NCBI RefSeq assembly: GCF_039521975.1
Contig: NZ_BAAACZ010000018.1
Span: 124,001 to 188,000, forward strand
Source: Alkalibacillus silvisoli
Lineage (GTDB): Bacteria > Bacillota > Bacilli > Bacillales > Alkalibacillaceae
Length of the DNA stretch: 64,000 nt
Reading direction: 5' to 3'
Of the stretch, positions 59,907 to 64,000 are shown in pieces; the stretch's first letter is position 1; every line of letters starts with the position of its first letter. The notes below the pieces were generated by a model that saw only the letters and a list, made by a program, of their open reading frames with translations, ran no database searches and was not told the origin of the DNA. A program made the position numbers and the translations under genes.

Positions 59907-60710
59907 TTATTGCTGTACACCTCTATTAGCAAATTGATTTACTGGCCCGACATATTCATTCAGCTTCCAAGACTCTCCAATTGCATTGGTAATAAACGAT
60001 TTAGCAAAGCGAACAGCATCCTCAGGTGTGCTTCCCTTTACAATAGCTGCTGTAATGGCTGATGCGAACGTGCATCCAGCTCCGTGGTTATAAGGTGTAT
60101 CAATGACTTCATTTTCAAGTAAAATAAAATCATCACCTGCATAGAAAACGTCAATTGCCTTATCACCTTCTACTTCAGAACCACCTTTAACAATAACATT
60201 TTTCGCACCTATATTATAGATCCGTTTGGCAGCCTCTTTCATCTCGTCAACTGTTGATATGTTATTCATTTCAGCTAATTGACTAGCCTCAAATAAGTTA
60301 GGTGTTGTCATTAAGGCTTTAGGAACAAGGTACTCGCGCAATGCTTTAGCATTTTCAGGGTAAAGGGGTTCATCTTGTCCCTTACAAGCTAATACAGGGT
60401 CAACAACCGCATTGAGGTGATATCGTTCAATCGTGTCTGCTGCTAGTTGGATAACTTCTGTCGTTGGAAGCATGCCTGTTTTCATCATGTCAACGCCAAC
60501 ACCATCTAGAATCGTTGCGATCTGTGCTTTAACAGTGTTAGTTTCAATTGGGTAAACATCATGAGCCCAATGGTTATTAGGGTTTTGAGCAACAATTGTT
60601 GTTAAGGCTGTCATGCCATAAACACCAATTTCTTGATATGTTTTTAGATCAGCTTGAATTCCAGCACCACCGCTTGTATCTGACCCGGCTAAGACTAAAA
60701 CTTTCTTCAT
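59907..60710 (-). CDS. pdxK: Pyridoxal kinase PdxK (ThiD-like)
   Basis: 267 residues, ribokinase-like fold: VLAGSDTSGGAGIQADLKT, MMKTGMLPT, VVDPVLACKG, VIVKGG and the anion hole PYNHGAGCTFASA. The Cys-containing GAGCTF motif and overall pattern are those of B. subtilis PdxK (formerly annotated ThiD), which phosphorylates pyridoxal/pyridoxine and HMP. Monocistronic. Confidence 0.88.
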   Translation of the reverse strand: MKKVLVLAGSDTSGGAGIQADLKTYQEIGVYGMTALTTIVAQNPNNHWAHDVYPIETNTVKAQIATILDGVGVDMMKTGMLPTTEVIQLAADTIERYHLNAVVDPVLACKGQDEPLYPENAKALREYLVPKALMTTPNLFEASQLAEMNNISTVDEMKEAAKRIYNIGAKNVIVKGGSEVEGDKAIDVFYAGDDFILLENEVIDTPYNHGAGCTFASAITAAIVKGSTPEDAVRFAKSFITNAIGESWKLNEYVGPVNQFANRGVQQ

Positions 60711-60780
60711 AGGTGAGACCTCGCTTTCGTAATTCTTTCCAATTGCATTTTACCGTTAATTTAAAGGTTTGCCAATTTAT

Positions 60781-62034
60781 TTAGTTCGATGATTTAGCCG
60801 GGTCTTTGGAGATAACAGTTTGATCAGCTTGAGTTGTCGTTGTTTCTTTCCATTTAGTAATGAATAAGGCAATTCCACTAGCTAGTAATAATGCGCTCGT
60901 AATGTAGAATACAGAGCTAATACCATAGAAACCAGCGACTATTCCACCCATAACAGGCCCAATCACGTTACCTAAAAACCTTAAACTGGTATTATAGCCT
61001 AAAACTTCACCTTGAATCGCAATAGGAGCTTCTTGACGTATATAAGCCATGCGAATAGGAATGATTCCACCTAATGTTACACCGAGCAAGAAACGAAGAA
61101 TGACTAATTGCCAAACCTCTGTCACCATACCACCAGGGAAGTAGACGACTGCAGCTAAAATGACTAGTAAAATTAAAATCTTATCATAACCGACCTTATC
61201 AGCAATAATCCCCCAACGCCTTGTCATGATTAAATTACCTAACCCTGTAATGGAAAAGGCAATACCAGATATTAAGGCTAAATTGGCAGGGCCATTTAAT
61301 TCTGCAACATACAAAGCTAGAATCGGTTGAATCGAAAAGTGAGCAATTTGTACAAACATGGAAATGATTAATACCATTAATAACATTGGATGGCGTACAA
61401 TGTGCTGAATGACTTCTTTTTTGGAATAATGTTCTTTTTCTTCTTTTTCAGCAGGAAGTCTGACTTCTTTAACTCCAATTAATACAAGAATAGCGGCAAT
61501 AAATAAAGCGACAGCGGTAAACTGGAAAGCTTGAGCAAAACCGATCCAATCAGCTAACACACCACCTAGTAGTGGCCCCATTAGTGTACCTGTTACCGTA
61601 CCTGTCTGTAATGTCCCGAGTATTCGCCCAGAAATTTTCTTTGGTGTTTGTGTCGAGATGAGAGCTTGTGAAGTAGATATAAATCCGGCAAATATCCCCA
61701 TTAAGAGCCTTAAGATAAACAGTTGGAAAACCGAGTTGACAAATCCCATAGTAAAAACACTTATAGCAAGTCCGAATGCCATAGCGACTAGGATCGGTTT
61801 TCTACCAAATTTATCTCCAATGCGGCCCCAAATCGGGGAGAAGATAATGGCGGTAACAAATGTAATAGCAAATGTCCAACCAGCCCATGTGGTTACATAC
61901 TCATTTGAGAAGTCACCAAAAGTTTCAATATAAAGTGATAAAAACGGCATGACCATAGTCATACTGCCAGCAATAAAAAAGTTGGCAAACCACATGATTG
62001 CCAAGTTGCGTTTTGCGAGTCCTTCGTGGTCCAA
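60781..62034 (-). CDS. MFS multidrug-type exporter
   Basis: 417 residues, 12 helices. Motif A GRIGDKFGRKPILVA between helices 2 and 3, motif C-like TVTGTLMGPLLGGVLAD in helix 5 and a central charged loop (RLPAEKEEKEHYSKKEVIQHI). DHA1-type drug:H+ antiporter. AAGGGTAACG upstream. Substrate unknown. Confidence 0.86.
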   Translation of the reverse strand: MDHEGLAKRNLAIMWFANFFIAGSMTMVMPFLSLYIETFGDFSNEYVTTWAGWTFAITFVTAIIFSPIWGRIGDKFGRKPILVAMAFGLAISVFTMGFVNSVFQLFILRLLMGIFAGFISTSQALISTQTPKKISGRILGTLQTGTVTGTLMGPLLGGVLADWIGFAQAFQFTAVALFIAAILVLIGVKEVRLPAEKEEKEHYSKKEVIQHIVRHPMLLMVLIISMFVQIAHFSIQPILALYVAELNGPANLALISGIAFSITGLGNLIMTRRWGIIADKVGYDKILILLVILAAVVYFPGGMVTEVWQLVILRFLLGVTLGGIIPIRMAYIRQEAPIAIQGEVLGYNTSLRFLGNVIGPVMGGIVAGFYGISSVFYITSALLLASGIALFITKWKETTTTQADQTVISKDPAKSSN

Positions 62035-62220
62035 AACGTTACCCTTCTTTCTAATATTTCGTATTACGATTATTTCGATAGTCTAAATATAACAAAGATT
62101 TTCCAAATTGTCGAGTTAAGTGATCACCCACAGAGGAGTAGGGGAGAAGAAGTGAACTATTCCCACCAGTTATTATCCTTACGGGTCGCTTGAATTGGGG
62201 GCTTCTTTCAGAAAGACGTA

Positions 62221-62258
62221 AAAAATCCCAGCACCATGTCACAATGGAGCTGGGATTT
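62221..62258 (-). terminator. Terminator of the iron-type ABC operon
   Basis: Minus strand AAATCCCAGCTCCAT/ATGGTGCTGGGATTT with TTTTAC after it. Confidence 0.88.
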
Positions 62259-62273
62259 CATAGTTTATGTTAG

Positions 62274-63011
62274 TTAGACCCGTGAAAGAACGCGTGGTTT
62301 TACTGGTAAGCGATCAGCAAAGTTACAGTCTGTACCGAGAACCTCATGTGGAGTTCCCAACTCAGCAATCTCACCTTCACGTAAAACGACGATCCGGTCT
62401 GCTAATGCTTGTGAGTCATCTTGGTCATGGGTTACGAATATAGACGTAACACCTGTTGACTTAATAATACGTCTTAGTTCTTCACGAATTCGAATTTGTA
62501 AATCAGCATCAAGGTTACTAAATGGTTCATCAAATAACAATAACTTTGGCTTCGGGGCTAAAGCTCTTGCTAATGCAACACGTTGTTGTTGACCACCACT
62601 TAATTCAAAAGGGTAACGTTTACGGTAATCCTCTAAATTAACAAGCTCTAGCACTTCACTAACGCGATTTTTCTTGTCTTTACGGGACCATTTTTGAAGG
62701 CCAAACTTAATGTTATCTTCAACCGTCATGTGAGGGAAAAGAGCATAGTCTTGGAACACCATACCCACACCACGCTTTTCAGGTTGTGTAAAGCTTGAAT
62801 TACTGCACATGCAGTCATCACCTACCATAATGTTGCCGTTAGTAGGCATTTCTAAGCCAGCAATTAAGCGTAAGATCGTACTTTTTCCACTACCTGATTC
62901 ACCTAGTATTGAAATTATTTCACCTTGATCGATTGTTAAATTGAAATCTTGAATTGTATTTGGTTTTGAATTCGGGTATTTAAAAGCTAAGTTTCGAATA
63001 TGAACAAACAT
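62274..63011 (-). CDS. ABC transporter ATPase, ferric-iron type (FbpC-like)
   Basis: 245 residues: GESGSGKST, FQDYALFPHMTV, LSGGQQQRVALARAL, LLLFDEPFSNLD and VTHDQDDS. Usual FbpC proteins have a C-terminal regulatory TOBE domain of ~100 residues; this one ends after the nucleotide-binding domain. It lies six bases after the permease gene and should energise it. Confidence 0.86.
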   Translation of the reverse strand: MFVHIRNLAFKYPNSKPNTIQDFNLTIDQGEIISILGESGSGKSTILRLIAGLEMPTNGNIMVGDDCMCSNSSFTQPEKRGVGMVFQDYALFPHMTVEDNIKFGLQKWSRKDKKNRVSEVLELVNLEDYRKRYPFELSGGQQQRVALARALAPKPKLLLFDEPFSNLDADLQIRIREELRRIIKSTGVTSIFVTHDQDDSQALADRIVVLREGEIAELGTPHEVLGTDCNFADRLPVKPRVLSRV

Positions 63012-63017
63012 AAATCA

Positions 63018-64000
63018 TTACTCCTTTTCTAAGACGTGATGAAACACATAAATTGCAATACCACTAACTAAAATAATGAAAATCGATGGGATTGCGGCTT
63101 GTTGAATCATTTCATCTACAGCGTACTGATAAGCCCTTGTCGCTAACGTATCAAAATTAAATGGTCGTAATATTAGCGTTAGAGGCAATTCTTTCATAAT
63201 ATCGATAAAAGCTAATATAAAGCCACCAAAGATCGCGCCTCGTATTAGTTTCATATCAATTTTGAAAAATGACTTAGTAACACTCATACCAAGCATACGT
63301 GATGCTTCTGTAAAGTTTGTACCAACCCGGTCAAAACCGGATTCGATCGAGTTATAACCGACTGCTAAATAGCGGATAACGTAAGCGAATATGAGCATGA
63401 ATAAACTGGTACTTATAATGAGTGTAGGTTCTAAGCCGATCCACTCGTAAAATCCGAATAACTGTCGGTCTAAAGCTGTAAATAGAGTGACGACACCAAC
63501 CGCGATCACAGCTCCAGGTATAGAGTAACCTAAAATCGTGATTTTTGGAAACGTTTTAGCTAGCATTCCTTTGTTTAATCGAGCGAAGTTACTAATCACA
63601 ACAGCCATGATCACAATGATTGTTGCTGCAATAAACGCAACGGATACAGAGTTCCATATTAGATGCCAGAACTCCAACGATAAAAATTGATCATAGGTCA
63701 TCGTCGCCCAGTAAATTAGTTGAATAACTGGGATGATAAACCCAATTGAGAAAATAAACATACAATAGCTAAAGGCGAGCCATTTTTGTTTACCATCTAA
63801 TTTAACAGGTTGTAGAAGTTTAACTTTTGTTGTTGTAAAGCTATAACGACGACGTCCACGGGCAATCCTTTCTACCACTAGTATACCAAGAACAATGACC
63901 ATTAATGTACCGGAAAGTTTTACTGCTGATTGTAAGTCACCCATACCAAACCATGTTTGGAAAATGGCAGTTGTAAACGTCTGAATGCCATAGTAACTGA
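63018..64000 (-). CDS. ABC permease, ferric-iron type (FbpB-like), 5' end outside the window
   Basis: The frame is open to the right edge (YYGIQTFTTAIFQTWFGMG precedes the first in-window ATG). Visible: one C-terminal half of a fused two-domain permease with about six helices and the EAA loop TEASRMLGMSVTKSFFKIDMKLIRGAI, then DIMKELPLTLILRP. This architecture is typical of FbpB/SfuB for Fe3+, though thiamine and phosphonate relatives exist. Confidence 0.86.
   Translation of the reverse strand, partial: SYYGIQTFTTAIFQTWFGMGDLQSAVKLSGTLMVIVLGILVVERIARGRRRYSFTTTKVKLLQPVKLDGKQKWLAFSYCMFIFSIGFIIPVIQLIYWATMTYDQFLSLEFWHLIWNSVSVAFIAATIIVIMAVVISNFARLNKGMLAKTFPKITILGYSIPGAVIAVGVVTLFTALDRQLFGFYEWIGLEPTLIISTSLFMLIFAYVIRYLAVGYNSIESGFDRVGTNFTEASRMLGMSVTKSFFKIDMKLIRGAIFGGFILAFIDIMKELPLTLILRPFNFDTLATRAYQYAVDEMIQQAAIPSIFIILVSGIAIYVFHHVLEKE

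Noticed and set aside
62051..62242. 63-codon minus-strand ORF
   Set aside because: Overlaps the terminator of the ABC operon, with no ribosome site and no domain.

Overview
The window is AT-rich chromosomal DNA from an endospore-forming member of the Firmicutes, most likely a salt- or alkali-adapted Bacillaceae. Spore-coat genes (CotX, CotW-like and coat-F proteins) and Bacillus subtilis-type gene groups (ywrABCD, mtnU/mtnE, yrrT-luxS-mccA-mccB, ykkCD) support this. So do a BCCT osmolyte transporter, a betaine-type binding protein with a GbsR-like regulator, a NaChBac-type sodium channel and strikingly acidic lipoproteins. I see no rRNA or tRNA genes, insertion sequences, prophage or CRISPR array. 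The first gene is cut at its 5' end by the left edge, and the last gene (minus strand) is cut at its 5' end by the right edge.

Layout. 1-6 kb: a MerR/TipAS regulator, small proteins, the ywr block (gamma-glutamyltransferase, Lrp regulator, two-part chromate transporter) and two coat genes. 7-13 kb: a divergent methionine-salvage pair (an amidase-like protein that has lost its catalytic Cys, and aminotransferase MtnE), a thioesterase, a secreted M28 peptidase and a Vga-type antibiotic-resistance ABC-F with a transcription-attenuation leader. 14.1-15.5 kb: a tandem duplication that reads as two type I toxin-antitoxin loci. 16-20 kb: acidic lipoproteins and a PLD-helicase coupled to a MazG-like pyrophosphohydrolase, a possible defence pair. 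20-26 kb: a BCCT transporter, then a regulated promoter followed by a broken secreted-protein gene and a large FtsX-type permease with its ATPase.

26-39 kb: a HAD phosphatase, a GntR regulator with an SHMT-like PLP enzyme, a class III aminotransferase with an RpiR regulator and paired palindromic operators, an OpuAC/isochorismatase/GbsR group, a PrpR-like regulator with a decayed AAA+ domain, and a GAF-EAL protein. 39-47 kb: a pterin dehydratase, an RND exporter, several membrane proteins, RlmA and a carbamoylase-type hydrolase. 47.9-51.4 kb: a preQ1-I riboswitch with queF and a queuosine-precursor transporter, then a guanidine-I riboswitch controlling two SMR exporters and probably an MFS transporter. 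52-56 kb: the sodium channel, a coat protein and a PadR/DUF1700/DUF4097 envelope-stress-like operon. 56-64 kb: the homocysteine-to-cysteine operon with luxS inside it, pyridoxal kinase, an MFS exporter and an iron-type ABC transporter.

Several intergenic regions carry arrays of a degenerate unit repeated every 20-21 bp around a GAGCG core. The arrays come in two sequence families, and three of them belong to a larger composite element.
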